Below, in pieces: positions 15,014 to 23,001 of a stretch of 26,796 nucleotides of DNA. Position numbers and translations under genes: made by a program. The stretch is from IMG/VR virus record IMGVR_UViG_3300038441_000216, positions 1-26,796 of that record; one strand, written 5' to 3'. The stretch's first letter is position 1. Each line of letters starts with the position of its first letter. The notes under the pieces are model-generated. The model was not told the origin of the DNA, did not search any database, and saw only the letters and a list, made by a program, of their open reading frames with translations. Origin of the DNA: a virus.

Positions 15014-15606
15014 CCAATAGGTGCCTTCTTGCCGAAATAAAGCGCCTGTTGCGCTTGTCCGGATGTGTAGTCGTAGAACATATCATTCACATAGCGCTGC
15101 TTAAGCGATCCTGATGATCGTGTCTCGGTGCGTCGTATTGTAAGGGCACGGGCGATTGATTCACATGTTAGTGTAATATTGCTAGCCCCTCCAGCTTCAC
15201 CAGTATGTATCTCAACGCCATCTACAACGCCAATGAACCTTTGAATAAGCGGCGCCAAGATTGTATCTGTCGCCGTGTCCCATATGCCGAGCGAAACGGT
15301 AACTGGACGTTGCGAGACTTGATAGCCACGTACAAGCGCCACAGACTCAGCCGCAATACCAGAGATTACAATAGTCAATCCTGGAATTGATAGGTCCGAT
15401 TTAGCCGAAAGCGTAGCAACTTGGATAACGTTGCCTGATCCATAATATGACCGACCGCTAACTGTGATGATACCTACGTCATCCCAGAACCCAACTTGAT
15501 GCGGGGTAAATCCGTCATTAAGCGTAGCATCAAACCAAATGAAGATGCGCCGCTTTACCCGTCGCGATTGTAATGCTATCTGTTGCGCTGCTGTTAGTGC
15601 TAACAC
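15010..15606 (-). CDS. Minor tail protein, lambda L position
   Basis: The product is 198 residues. The start is GTG 15606: the TGAGG of the upstream stop forms its ribosome site 5-6 bases away, leaving a 7-base gap; the ATG at 15660 would overlap the upstream gene by 47 bases. The protein begins with LALTAAQQIALQSRRVKRRI, then has FDATLNDGF, GFWDDVGIITVSGRSYYGSG, and a central LVRGYQVSQRPVTVSLGIWD, close in pattern to tail-tip proteins of alphaproteobacterial phages. The end has FYDYTSGQAQQALYFGKK. Gene order M, L, K, J supports the L slot. There is no clear iron-sulphur cysteine cluster as in lambda L. Confidence 0.72.
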   Translation of the reverse strand: MLALTAAQQIALQSRRVKRRIFIWFDATLNDGFTPHQVGFWDDVGIITVSGRSYYGSGNVIQVATLSAKSDLSIPGLTIVISGIAAESVALVRGYQVSQRPVTVSLGIWDTATDTILAPLIQRFIGVVDGVEIHTGEAGGASNITLTCESIARALTIRRTETRSSGSLKQRYVNDMFYDYTSGQAQQALYFGKKAPIG

Positions 15607-15613
15607 ATAAACC

Positions 15614-16255
15614 TCACAAAGTTTGTATTGCCTTGAACGAGATTGAACCAACCGAAGCATTTATATTTTCAGAATAGCTCTCCGGCAAAACGATCATTCG
15701 CGCAGAAGCCCGAAACACCGTAACAGTCGCCCCATTAGAGAAACCGGCACGGACCGCAGGACGCACTTCAATTGTTAGTGAACCACCGCCAGATGCGGTG
15801 CCGCCTTCACTAACGCGATGTAAAGCCCGCACAGTCGTACCGCTAGTATAATCAAATGACAGATAATCTCCCGGCGATAAGATAAAACCCGCAGGCAAGC
15901 TCCCAAGCACGATGGTGTATGGAAGCGTCACTGATGTTAGAACACAAGTACCAGTGAAGCCTCCAAAAAAGCCTGTGTTTGCGTAGGCTAATGGATATTG
16001 CCGGTATTGATCGTAGCCATAAAATTCTTGAATCGAGGACAACGTATCAAACCAAGCACGGGCAACTCCCATTTTGGTAGCGTCCATCGCTTCTGAGCGC
16101 CATTCTCCAAGCCATAGATTTGGACCGATATCAAGAGCAATCTGCCGACCTGAACGCAACGGAGATATTTCTATCATCGGCTTCAAGGTAAATGTGAGAC
16201 CAGAAAGACGGTCACTTAGCTCAGATGGTATTGCCCTTGGGAAGGTGATTGCCAT
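15614..16255 (-). CDS. Minor tail protein, lambda M position
   Basis: The product is 213 residues. ATG 16255 directly follows the tape-measure TAA, whose last codons contain GGGAGGTG as ribosome site. Beta-rich, with MAITFPRAIPSEL at the start, then RSGRQIALDIGPNLWLGEWR, ARAWFDTLSSIQEFYGYDQY, and a C-terminal PESYSENINASVGSISFKAI. This is the usual gene directly after the tape measure in lambda-like tails and likely joins the tape measure end to the tip complex. Assigned mainly by context. Confidence 0.7.
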   Translation of the reverse strand: MAITFPRAIPSELSDRLSGLTFTLKPMIEISPLRSGRQIALDIGPNLWLGEWRSEAMDATKMGVARAWFDTLSSIQEFYGYDQYRQYPLAYANTGFFGGFTGTCVLTSVTLPYTIVLGSLPAGFILSPGDYLSFDYTSGTTVRALHRVSEGGTASGGGSLTIEVRPAVRAGFSNGATVTVFRASARMIVLPESYSENINASVGSISFKAIQTL

Positions 16256-18673
16256 TTATACACCTCCCACTCTGCGGCTCCTGGCGTCTTGCATAGTCCG
16301 GATCACGATGCTTGGTATCTCCCTTTGCCGCGCCGCAATACGCTCATCGATCATTGCTACGGTTTTTTCTGAAGCGTCGCCTTGAATAATGATATTGGTA
16401 CCGCCGATGTTTACTCCACCGCCGCGACCATAGCTTTGCGTCTCCTCGCGACTAAGCACACGCTCGCCAGGATGAGCGATGATTGGAACGCCACCATCGG
16501 TGATCATACCACCACTTGCAAAGTGCGGAGCGTTGTCAAAGTATGCTGAATGAACCCACGTTGGCGTGCCTCTATCTCGACCAACAAGGCCACCTCTTCT
16601 GAAGGCTCCTTCAATTCGCCAGTTTTGCAGATCAAGGAACGATGGACCTGCCGCATCAATTTTTGCATCTAATGGACTATATGCTCCTTCACTCATAACC
16701 GTGACATCTTTATCCCCGCCACCTCCACCACCACCAACTAATTTAGTTAGTGCTCCAACTCCCGCTCCACCGCTTGCTGCTCCAGCAGCGCCAGTTATAA
16801 GACTGCCGATACCACCGCCGCCACCAATTCCGGTCAGCGCGGCTTTCAACGCCAGAGCGATAGGCTGGAGGATCAGCATCTGGTTCATCATACTGAGTAG
16901 CGTGCGAATAGTCTGTAAGCCAAACTCCTTCATTGCCTCGCTTGCGGACTTGGTACCCATCTGGAAATCAAGCAGAGCGTTATTCATGTTACTGAGACCG
17001 ACGATGGCGACTTGATCGAGTTGCTTGTTCAAACTAGCCGTCTCATTGATGAATTGTTGCAGATGCGGCAAGCTTGATCCATAGACCTTCGCGGCTTCTG
17101 CGGCCTCCTTGGCGTGACGAGCATAATTGCTCATACTTGTATTAGCTTCTTGCTGCGTAAGATGTCCCTTCATAACTTCAATGTTTAATTCCTTCTGCTT
17201 TTGAATCATAAGCTCATCGGCAGTAACAATACCATTCGCAGCACGAACCTGCAGGATGGTATTAGATCGAGTTGCCTCTTCAACAGCCTTTGTTTCTTCA
17301 AGTATGTTCTTCGCCTGCCTTGAAGTTATCCCAGCGCCAGCCTCTCGATTGGCCTTCTCAATCTCAAGACGCTTCAATTTAACAATATCCGTGATCCTTG
17401 CTTCCTCGCCAAGCAAATTGATACGTGCTTGTAGAGCGGACATTGCCTCATTTGACTTAAACGCAGCAAGTGCTCGATCAGCATATACCCGGAATGATTC
17501 GCCATTCTTTGCTACTGCTGCGTCTAACTCCTTGACCTTGAGCGCAAGACGCTCTGCTGGCGTTGCCGCATCGCCAAGCACCTCCATCCATTTCTTAGTC
17601 TCATTATATGCTCTGATGGCGGCTTTCCTCGCCTCCTCTAAAGTTTTCTCTGGAGTGGCTACTGGAAAGACCGTGATTGCTACTGGTGATCGCGTTCCTC
17701 CCCGTGTTTGCGTCTCGTCCGTCGATTGCGCGGCAATCTTTGCAATAGACGTAGCAGCCGATAATAGTTTCTCAGAAGCCCAATTAAGCAATTCCAAAAC
17801 CTTCCCGGAGAAAATCTGAATGATTGCGGTACGCGCCGCAGCCATGTTCTTGGTAATGCTATCCCCAAGGTCATCGAATTTTTTGGCGTTCTGCTCCGTG
17901 ATATTCTGCAACATGTTCAAATCAGATGTGAGCTTGCCTAGTCCTCCACCCTCTTGCGACGCTCCAAGCAAGCGAGAAATGCCGCCACCACCTCGTCCGA
18001 ATATTTGTCGAGACAGAACAAGAGCCTGTTCCTGCGAGCCAGCTTTGGCCGCCTTGGCTACCAAGTCCCACGCCTCAGCAAGATCAGTTGTTTCTGAGAT
18101 TTGTTTAGCAATAGCTGGATTCATCAACAGAAGCTGCTCGTAGACTGGACCTGTTGCCTCCTTAACATTGTCCATCTCAAATGAGAATTTTTCTAATCCC
18201 TTTGAGACAGAATTAGCAGACACGCCAACCTCAGCACCGGCCTTCTGCAAAGCTTGAATTTGCGTCGTTGTAAACGTTGTCGTCTCAGCAAAGTCTCTTA
18301 GCTCGCCCGCCTTGTTAGCCATCTCCAATGCGGCCTCTGCAGCTTTATGAAAGGCAAAAGCCAAAACGCCAAGCGTACCAGCAATCGCTACTCCTGCTAC
18401 GCCGAATGATCGTAAGGCGGTTGTTATAATTCCAAAGCTACCACTAGCCAATGTGTTTTGCGCAACGACCTGCGTCATAGCATTCTTGACGGCATTGATT
18501 TGAGTAGCATGTCGTTCCATGCCGCCAGACGTTGTCCTCGCACGAATATCCATCTCATGTAATTTAACTTCAGTGTTTTGTGCCTCCTTGTTGAACGCCT
18601 TGAGTGAAGCTGTCCCTTTATCCAAAGGAGCAGAGTCAACGGCAAACCCAAGCTCAGCAACAGTAGCCGCCAT
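16256..18673 (-). CDS. Tape measure protein
   Basis: The product is 805 residues. It starts 7 bases after the GT frame ends. The N-terminus is helical (LGFAVDSAPLDKGTASLKAF), a pattern typical of tape measures. Residues 80-109 form a hydrophobic segment (FGVAGVAIAGTLGVLAFAFH). The middle is long, Ala/Lys/Glu-rich helix. A Gly-rich stretch lies at about 614-653 (GIGGGGGIGSLITGAAGAAS). No peptidase or lysozyme domain was noticed. The known rule of roughly 0.15 nm per residue predicts a tail of about 120 nm. It also acts in DNA passage in this family. Confidence 0.9.
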   Translation of the reverse strand: MAATVAELGFAVDSAPLDKGTASLKAFNKEAQNTEVKLHEMDIRARTTSGGMERHATQINAVKNAMTQVVAQNTLASGSFGIITTALRSFGVAGVAIAGTLGVLAFAFHKAAEAALEMANKAGELRDFAETTTFTTTQIQALQKAGAEVGVSANSVSKGLEKFSFEMDNVKEATGPVYEQLLLMNPAIAKQISETTDLAEAWDLVAKAAKAGSQEQALVLSRQIFGRGGGGISRLLGASQEGGGLGKLTSDLNMLQNITEQNAKKFDDLGDSITKNMAAARTAIIQIFSGKVLELLNWASEKLLSAATSIAKIAAQSTDETQTRGGTRSPVAITVFPVATPEKTLEEARKAAIRAYNETKKWMEVLGDAATPAERLALKVKELDAAVAKNGESFRVYADRALAAFKSNEAMSALQARINLLGEEARITDIVKLKRLEIEKANREAGAGITSRQAKNILEETKAVEEATRSNTILQVRAANGIVTADELMIQKQKELNIEVMKGHLTQQEANTSMSNYARHAKEAAEAAKVYGSSLPHLQQFINETASLNKQLDQVAIVGLSNMNNALLDFQMGTKSASEAMKEFGLQTIRTLLSMMNQMLILQPIALALKAALTGIGGGGGIGSLITGAAGAASGGAGVGALTKLVGGGGGGGDKDVTVMSEGAYSPLDAKIDAAGPSFLDLQNWRIEGAFRRGGLVGRDRGTPTWVHSAYFDNAPHFASGGMITDGGVPIIAHPGERVLSREETQSYGRGGGVNIGGTNIIIQGDASEKTVAMIDERIAARQREIPSIVIRTMQDARSRRVGGV

Positions 18674-18680
18674 GTGGTTC

Positions 18681-19414
18681 TCACTTCAAGAGATTATCGA
18701 ACAAATCCGGAGTCATGTCTTTTGGAATGACTTCTTCTGTCTTGTTACCATTAGTCCACGACACATAATAACTATCTAGTCGCCGAATGACAAGAAGCTC
18801 AAACGGACTAAGTTGTACGTGATTGAGTTTCTGCCAAGCAAGATACTCACTCGATTTAACAAAGCTAACTGGATCAAAATCTCTGTCTCTACTGATAGAC
18901 AGAAACCAATACCACAGATAGCTCAACTCTGGCGGTTCATCAGTATTTGGACTAGCAAACTGAGCCCGACCGAAATCAATTAGCTTTTCGGCAAGGCCTT
19001 CGAAAAATTTGCTCGTGCTCCGCAAAAATCGTTGCCTTGCTCGAACAACCATCGATACTTGTTGTAGGCGATCCGGTATTCATCCGGCGTATTTTGAGCG
19101 GGCGTCCCATCTGATAATGGAATGTCCCATTCCTTGGTGGCTACAACAAGTAACTCAATCGCATCCTTATCCAAGGCGGAAGCAAGCTGCGGCGATCTTG
19201 TCCGCATCATTGTTAGTGCCCGTCGATCTGCTTGCTGACGGGACACGCGCACGATCCGCTCAGAATCAGAACCATAATAGGTAATGGTCCACGGTCGCCC
19301 ATCAGGCCACCGTAGCACCTCACCATCGATATAACTGCGCACTTCCATAGTGGCTCCTTCTTCAGAGCCAACTGTGGTATCAAAAGAGTCAAGTCCAAGG
19401 CTTCGATTACTCAC
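18681..19414 (-). CDS. Tail assembly chaperone GT, made by -1 frameshift
   Basis: Joined product of 244 residues. Ribosomes read the G frame from GTG 19414 to codon 137 (TTT 19006-19004), slip back one base on A-AAT-TTT, and continue in the downstream frame to the stop at 18681. The junction reads GARANF then FEGLAEKLIDFG. The downstream frame alone (about 123 codons from 19052) has no ribosome site of its own, so frameshifting is its sensible route. This G/GT arrangement just before the tape measure is a conserved feature of long-tailed phages; GT coats the tape measure and recruits tail tube subunits. Confidence 0.82.
18980..19414 (-). CDS. Tail assembly chaperone G
   Basis: The product is 144 residues and begins with GTG (19414-19412) overlapping the previous stop as GTGA, with AGGAGT 6 bases upstream. 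It has SYIDGEVLRWPDGRPWTITY early on, then a helical part (RRALTMMRTRSPQLASALDK). The last seven residues (SKALPKS) come after the slippery site, so most G equals the N-terminal part of GT. The size matches lambda gpG (140). It acts in the cytoplasm during tail assembly and is not expected in the mature virion. Confidence 0.82.
   Translation of the reverse strand: MSNRSLGLDSFDTTVGSEEGATMEVRSYIDGEVLRWPDGRPWTITYYGSDSERIVRVSRQQADRRALTMMRTRSPQLASALDKDAIELLVVATKEWDIPLSDGTPAQNTPDEYRIAYNKYRWLFEQGNDFCGARANFSKALPKS
19004..19010 (-). promoter_or_regulatory. -1 frameshift heptamer A AAT TTT
   Basis: On the minus strand the G frame reads GCA AAT TTT TCG; the heptamer A AAT TTT fits X XXY YYZ exactly. 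The overlapping frame reads AGC AAA TTT TTC, one base back, and stays open to 18681. The site lies seven codons before the G stop, the usual place in G/GT pairs. No clear downstream pseudoknot was identified. Confidence 0.82.
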
Positions 19415-19824
19415 AGGGTTACTCCTGGTGTTTGGATGCGAAGGCTGAGAACCGACGTTGACTTTGCCAAGCCAAGAAGGTTCACCGTCTCACCCGTGGT
19501 TATCATATCAGTTTGTGGCTGGATACCGCCTGGCGTCTCCGACAGATAGTAAGGCGAACCAGCGACAAGCGTCGCACCGATCGTGACATCGCCGGAAACG
19601 GCAACCTCAATCGTCTGTCCCGTGCCGGCGCTGTTGAGAGCGATGCCGCCTGGCGTCTTAGACTCAACCGTTGCGCCATTGTTGTCAGCAAGCTTCCATT
19701 GACCAGTGGCGGCTTCCCGATAGACAACTTGGCCGGCTGTGATAGAGGCGCCAGCGATGCCGCCTTGAGTTGAGGCGTTACCTGCTGCGACGACGCTTGC
19801 CGGTGTTATGGTGAGATCAACCAT
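19411..19824 (-). CDS. Beta-rich structural protein between tail tube and G (DUF2190-like pattern)
   Basis: The product is 137 residues. The start is ATG 19824 (MVDLTITPASVVAAGNASTQ) with GGAG upstream; the longer frame from 19953 would run into the tail tube gene. The sequence is Thr/Gly/Val-rich with GGIAGASITAGQVVYREAAT, then GGIALNSAGTGQTIEVAVSG, and GSPYYLSETPGGI. That pattern resembles DUF2190-type decoration proteins and related beta domains. Its place among tail genes argues for a tail-associated or tube-decorating role. A small inverted repeat AACTC/GAGTT overlaps its ribosome site and might moderate expression. Confidence 0.6.
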   Translation of the reverse strand: MVDLTITPASVVAAGNASTQGGIAGASITAGQVVYREAATGQWKLADNNGATVESKTPGGIALNSAGTGQTIEVAVSGDVTIGATLVAGSPYYLSETPGGIQPQTDMITTGETVNLLGLAKSTSVLSLRIQTPGVTL

Positions 19825-19876
19825 TTGACGAACTCCATGAGTTGGAAGAAAGAAGGATAGAGATGAAGCGCGACGA

Positions 19877-20356
19877 TCATGTCGCAGCAACACGAACAAC
19901 GTTAGAGTTGATCTCCAACGTAGCGTTGACTTCACGGATGGTATTGGCGCCACCGCCCTGATCTTGCGCCGTCATAGCCAAGGCGATGAAGTATCGCTTC
20001 GACGGAGCGCCAGCCGCTATCTGATCATTCAGATCAATGCGGAAAGCATAGTTGTTCTTGTTATTCGGCTGCGATGCCGCCAGAAGAGCGATCTGTCCCG
20101 GATCAGTCGGTTGCGACGCAAAGACGTTTTGCATCGTGCCGGCGTTTGCCGTGCCCTTCTGTTTGATGTCACGGCCACGATTGATAATGGCGGTTGTGAT
20201 GGCTTGCGCCGCGTCACCAATAGCGCCCATCGTAGACCAACCGTCAATTTCGGTCCAAACCTGGGACGTGAAGTCAGATTCAATGAAGTCAGTAGGCTTA
20301 TCGGCGAGCACACCGCCGATGAAGATATGGCAACCTGCGACTGGATAGAGAGCCAT
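19877..20356 (-). CDS. Major tail tube protein
   Basis: The product is 159 residues. A strong AGGAGA site precedes ATG 20356, fitting a highly expressed virion protein. Motifs typical of this tube family are WTEIDGWSTMGAIGDAAQAI, TAIINRGRDIKQKGTANAGT, FASQPTDPGQIALLAA, RYFIALAMTAQ and the end EVNATLEINSNVVRV. It sits between the tail terminator and the chaperone genes, the standard slot. Stacked hexameric rings of this protein would form the tail around the tape measure. Confidence 0.85.
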   Translation of the reverse strand: MALYPVAGCHIFIGGVLADKPTDFIESDFTSQVWTEIDGWSTMGAIGDAAQAITTAIINRGRDIKQKGTANAGTMQNVFASQPTDPGQIALLAASQPNNKNNYAFRIDLNDQIAAGAPSKRYFIALAMTAQDQGGGANTIREVNATLEINSNVVRVAAT

Positions 20357-20381
20357 CTAGTTTTCTCCTTCAAAGATGATT

Positions 20382-20825
20382 TTAAGCGGTGGGTCTTGCG
20401 TAGCAACGGTACAGAAGGCGCACTGGGATGATCCACCATGAACCATCTGTAAACCCTTGAGTGACTTGTGGAGACTCATATAGCGTTACCACGAAGTCAT
20501 CATCGATGATTGTGGTTCCGCGTTTGAAGTAAGCAGCAACGTCCGCAGCGATCCGCCTTGGCTCTGTGTCGCTACCCCTGATGCCGCAGAAGACATCAAG
20601 TTGAAAGATACCATAGTGTTGCTGATAAGAATTATAAGGAATACCCAGCGCGAACGATGGCGCAGGAATAAAAGAAGCCCGCAGATATTTTGCCGTTGGC
20701 GTAGGTGTTGGTGGCGTGAAGTCTTTATTTGGCTCAGCCAACGGGAGACTAACTGAAGTGGCGAAGGCTCGTGCTTGTACGAGCAAGCCTTCCTCGATTG
20801 CCACTTCTGCTACGTCATCAACCAT
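20382..20825 (-). CDS. Tail terminator protein (lambda U-like, DUF4128-like)
   Basis: The product is 147 residues. It overlaps the gp10-like gene by 8 bases, with GAGG six bases before ATG 20825. Motifs of the tail terminator fold: AKYLRASFIPAPSFALGIPY, YGIFQLDVFCGIRGSDTEPR, RIAADVAAYFKRGTTI and the closing WWIIPVRLLYRCYA. The family caps the finished tail and joins it to the head. Position between gp10-like and tube genes supports the call. Confidence 0.8.
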   Translation of the reverse strand: MVDDVAEVAIEEGLLVQARAFATSVSLPLAEPNKDFTPPTPTPTAKYLRASFIPAPSFALGIPYNSYQQHYGIFQLDVFCGIRGSDTEPRRIAADVAAYFKRGTTIIDDDFVVTLYESPQVTQGFTDGSWWIIPVRLLYRCYARPTA

Positions 20826-21270
20826 TAGAAGCCTCTTTGACTCGGTTCTTTAATTCATTGACAACTTGATTCACAGTCTGTGGCCATTGTATTACGGCTT
20901 GACCGACATATGCCCGTGGCGCCATCCTGGACGTTCCATATTCCACAAACCCAGCGTAGCTTGCCGTGTAGCCGACATAAATCGTTTGACCAACCTTAGC
21001 TCCAGCAATAGCCAACGTTACATCTCCAGGAAGGGCCGTCCTGCGCCGACGCGAACCGCCGCCACCGCTAGATTTTGAACTATCAATTCGCGGCATCTCA
21101 CTAAGTGAAGCCCGGACAGAAGCGCGAAGAAATCCAGTATCAACAGGAACAAGGCTCTGGGCTATTGATATTGTACGTCTTGTACTCTCACGGAACACGG
21201 CAGTCATGCGCTGTTCTGTTGCGCGAACCCAATCGTCAATTTGCGCACCAAAGGAAAGATTATTGGCCAC
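20818..21270 (-). CDS. HK97 gp10-like head-tail joining protein
   Basis: The product is 150 residues starting with GTG 21270, seven bases after GGAGAGG, which itself lies inside the overlapping 36-residue gene. Signature motifs are LVPVDTGFLRASVRASL, then YVGYTASYAGFVEYGTSRMA and PRAYVGQAV, all characteristic of the HK97 gp10 family. A basic Gly/Ser insert (SSGGGGSRRRR) separates the two halves. It should bridge head connector and tail terminator. Confidence 0.85.
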   Translation of the reverse strand: MANNLSFGAQIDDWVRATEQRMTAVFRESTRRTISIAQSLVPVDTGFLRASVRASLSEMPRIDSSKSSGGGGSRRRRTALPGDVTLAIAGAKVGQTIYVGYTASYAGFVEYGTSRMAPRAYVGQAVIQWPQTVNQVVNELKNRVKEASNG

Positions 21271-21370
21271 CGAAAAACCTCTCCATAAGTATATGGATCA
21301 ATACCAGAACCGCCCCAGCAAGAACAATTACTGAGACTGTTATGAATATGAACCACATCCAGTCCGGCAT
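21260..21370 (-). CDS. 36-residue single-span membrane protein
   Basis: ATG 21370 begins 4 bases after the stop of the MuF-like gene, and TAA (21262-21260) overlaps the next gene by 11 bases. The product is MPDWMWF, one hydrophobic helix over about residues 5-28 (IFITVSVIVLAGAVLVLIHI), then MERFFGGQ. It fills what would otherwise be the only gap in this cluster and carries the ribosome site of the gp10-like gene. A membrane protein among virion-joining genes is unusual; no function is recognised. It resembles the 33-residue lysis-cassette protein only in general layout. Confidence 0.55.
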   Translation of the reverse strand: MPDWMWFIFITVSVIVLAGAVLVLIHILMERFFGGQ

Positions 21371-21374
21371 TGCA

Positions 21375-22397
21375 TCATTTCACTCCGGCAAGAAAGTCAA
21401 CGATTGGTTCGCGCCAGCACCGGCAGTTAATTACCTCATCTGCGGGTCCATTTGGATCACCAGGATACATTAGCGCAACGCCATTGCCAGTAATGAACGG
21501 CTCATCTTGCCCGACTTGTTGACCGTCCATAACTATGTGCGATTCACGGGTACGATCATCGTGGGTTGCGTGCCATACATAACCGACATTCTCCGTGTCA
21601 ATTGCGCCTTGCGAAATTCCTTGTCGCATCGCCTCATCCTGCGACTGATGCAAAGCGGCCATTGATTCGGTCCGTGCTATCGCTTCTGCGCGAAACTTCA
21701 ATGCGCGGTTTTTGTACGATGTAACCATCTTCTCCCGCAACTCAGCAGGAACAGGCTCGCCTTCCTCCGCTGCACGTCTCACTGCTCCATCGAACCTTTT
21801 GTCTCTGAGCGTGCGGTTGAGCGCTGCCCCTGGCGCATCTGAGGCAAGTTCATCCCGGTAGTTGCGGACCCATTCCGCTTGCGATGAAGTAAGGCCAATT
21901 GTTCCGCCCTCACGGCGTCCAGACGCGCCAATACGTCCAACGAGATCGAGTGACGCAGTGCGCGGGTTGAGTCCTTTAGATAACCCATCTGTTAGATGCT
22001 CCCGGATCATATTGCGCTGATCTTCAAGTATCTCTGTAATTGACTTAGACGAATGTGCGCTAAGCCATTGCTCTGCACTTTGATTGCGAACGGAAAATTG
22101 AATAACGGTCCTGAAGCCTTGCGGGTTCCTCGTGACAGGAATAAGTCTAGCTGTGGCATTGCCTCCTGCTTCAAAGGCATTACCAATAGTCGCATCCCAT
22201 TTGCGAAATTGCACGGGATCAAGACCAACAGCGCTAACAGCACCAGCCACATCGCCACTCTCAAGCATCCTAGCGATCTGCTGGATGTCAGCTCCCTTTC
22301 GCATATTCTGGACGGCATCGTTGAATGCCTTTTGTAGTTCGACATCCCAATGATCAATCAACCTATCAAAGAGACGATTGGTTCTAGCCTTCGCCAT
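21375..22397 (-). CDS. MuF/SPP1 gp7-like head morphogenesis protein
   Basis: The product is about 340 residues. Several in-frame ATGs lie close together (22406, 22400, 22397); 22397 (MAKARTNRLFDRLIDHW) is taken as most likely, so the start is uncertain by a few codons. The long helical N-terminal two-thirds ends with AIARTESMAALHQSQDEAM. The C-terminus has the signature of the phage Mu F / SPP1 gp7 family: HDDRTRESHIVMDGQQVG, then YPGDP and INCRCW. Members attach to the portal inside the head and affect DNA delivery. It usually lies next to the portal gene; here it sits later, among connector genes. Confidence 0.82.
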   Translation of the reverse strand: MAKARTNRLFDRLIDHWDVELQKAFNDAVQNMRKGADIQQIARMLESGDVAGAVSAVGLDPVQFRKWDATIGNAFEAGGNATARLIPVTRNPQGFRTVIQFSVRNQSAEQWLSAHSSKSITEILEDQRNMIREHLTDGLSKGLNPRTASLDLVGRIGASGRREGGTIGLTSSQAEWVRNYRDELASDAPGAALNRTLRDKRFDGAVRRAAEEGEPVPAELREKMVTSYKNRALKFRAEAIARTESMAALHQSQDEAMRQGISQGAIDTENVGYVWHATHDDRTRESHIVMDGQQVGQDEPFITGNGVALMYPGDPNGPADEVINCRCWREPIVDFLAGVK

Positions 22398-22650
22398 CAT
22401 CCTCATCCAGCAAATTAGTAAGCCGATGTTGTAGCATAACGACAGCACCAAGAATCAACCCGGCATTGCCGATTGTGTTTTCTGAAACGCAGCAATTGAT
22501 AGACGAGTTTGGCCGTACATAGGCAATTGCCACTTCAGTTATGTCTCCTGCCCTAGCCATTTTGAGGATCATTTCAAGCGTCTCAATCGCTGACTCGCGA
22601 TCTGAGTCAATACGGGTCTTGAGCTTTACAACCTTTGGTTTTCTTCTCAC
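22384..22650 (-). CDS. Small conserved-type phage protein, unknown function
   Basis: The product is 88 residues. GTG 22650 is preferred over the ATG at 22665 because AGAGG lies six bases upstream and GTGA overlaps the previous stop. A basic start (RRKPKVVKLKTR) leads to helices RESAIETLEMILKMARAGDI, then TEVAIAYVRPNSS, and a helical end with LILGAVVMLQHRL. The layout resembles small cytoplasmic proteins found in many alphaproteobacterial phages. No function assigned; its position among connector genes may only reflect operon packing. Confidence 0.65.
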   Translation of the reverse strand: MRRKPKVVKLKTRIDSDRESAIETLEMILKMARAGDITEVAIAYVRPNSSINCCVSENTIGNAGLILGAVVMLQHRLTNLLDEDDGEG

Positions 22651-23000
22651 ATTCGTCCTCTGCATGTCCAGATTGCCGTTGCTGGATCAGTTGATACTTC
22701 AAGAACCATAAATTCTTGACCGCCATTGACCGTGATCACATCTCCAACCTTAGGCATAACCGATATGCTTCCTGCTAGGATCATGATCTTACGTTCATTC
22801 TCTGCTACCAATCCATCCGCGCGCAACGACATTGAATATGTTTCAACGAGTGCCTTACAAGAATGAGTCGCTGTTACAAATTCAATAGAGTCACCAGAGC
22901 CAACAACCTCAGTATCCCGTCTTAGGATTGCTGGAAAGAACACGTCAGTGAACGCCTTGTTAACCTGTGAAGCCATAGTGGCAATCGGAGAACTAGCCAT
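22647..23000 (-). CDS. Head-tail connector-region protein
   Basis: The product is 117 residues from ATG 23000. An N-terminal helix (IATMASQVNKAFTDVFFPAI) precedes a beta barrel with ILAGSISVMPKVGDVITVNG, then QEFMVLEVSTDPATAIWTCR. The form 'GD.I.V.G..F.V..V..DPA......' recurs in small head-tail joining proteins such as lambda FII-like stopper proteins. The call depends on this pattern and on the neighbours. Confidence 0.62.
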   Translation of the reverse strand: MASSPIATMASQVNKAFTDVFFPAILRRDTEVVGSGDSIEFVTATHSCKALVETYSMSLRADGLVAENERKIMILAGSISVMPKVGDVITVNGGQEFMVLEVSTDPATAIWTCRGRM

Positions 23001-23001
23001 G

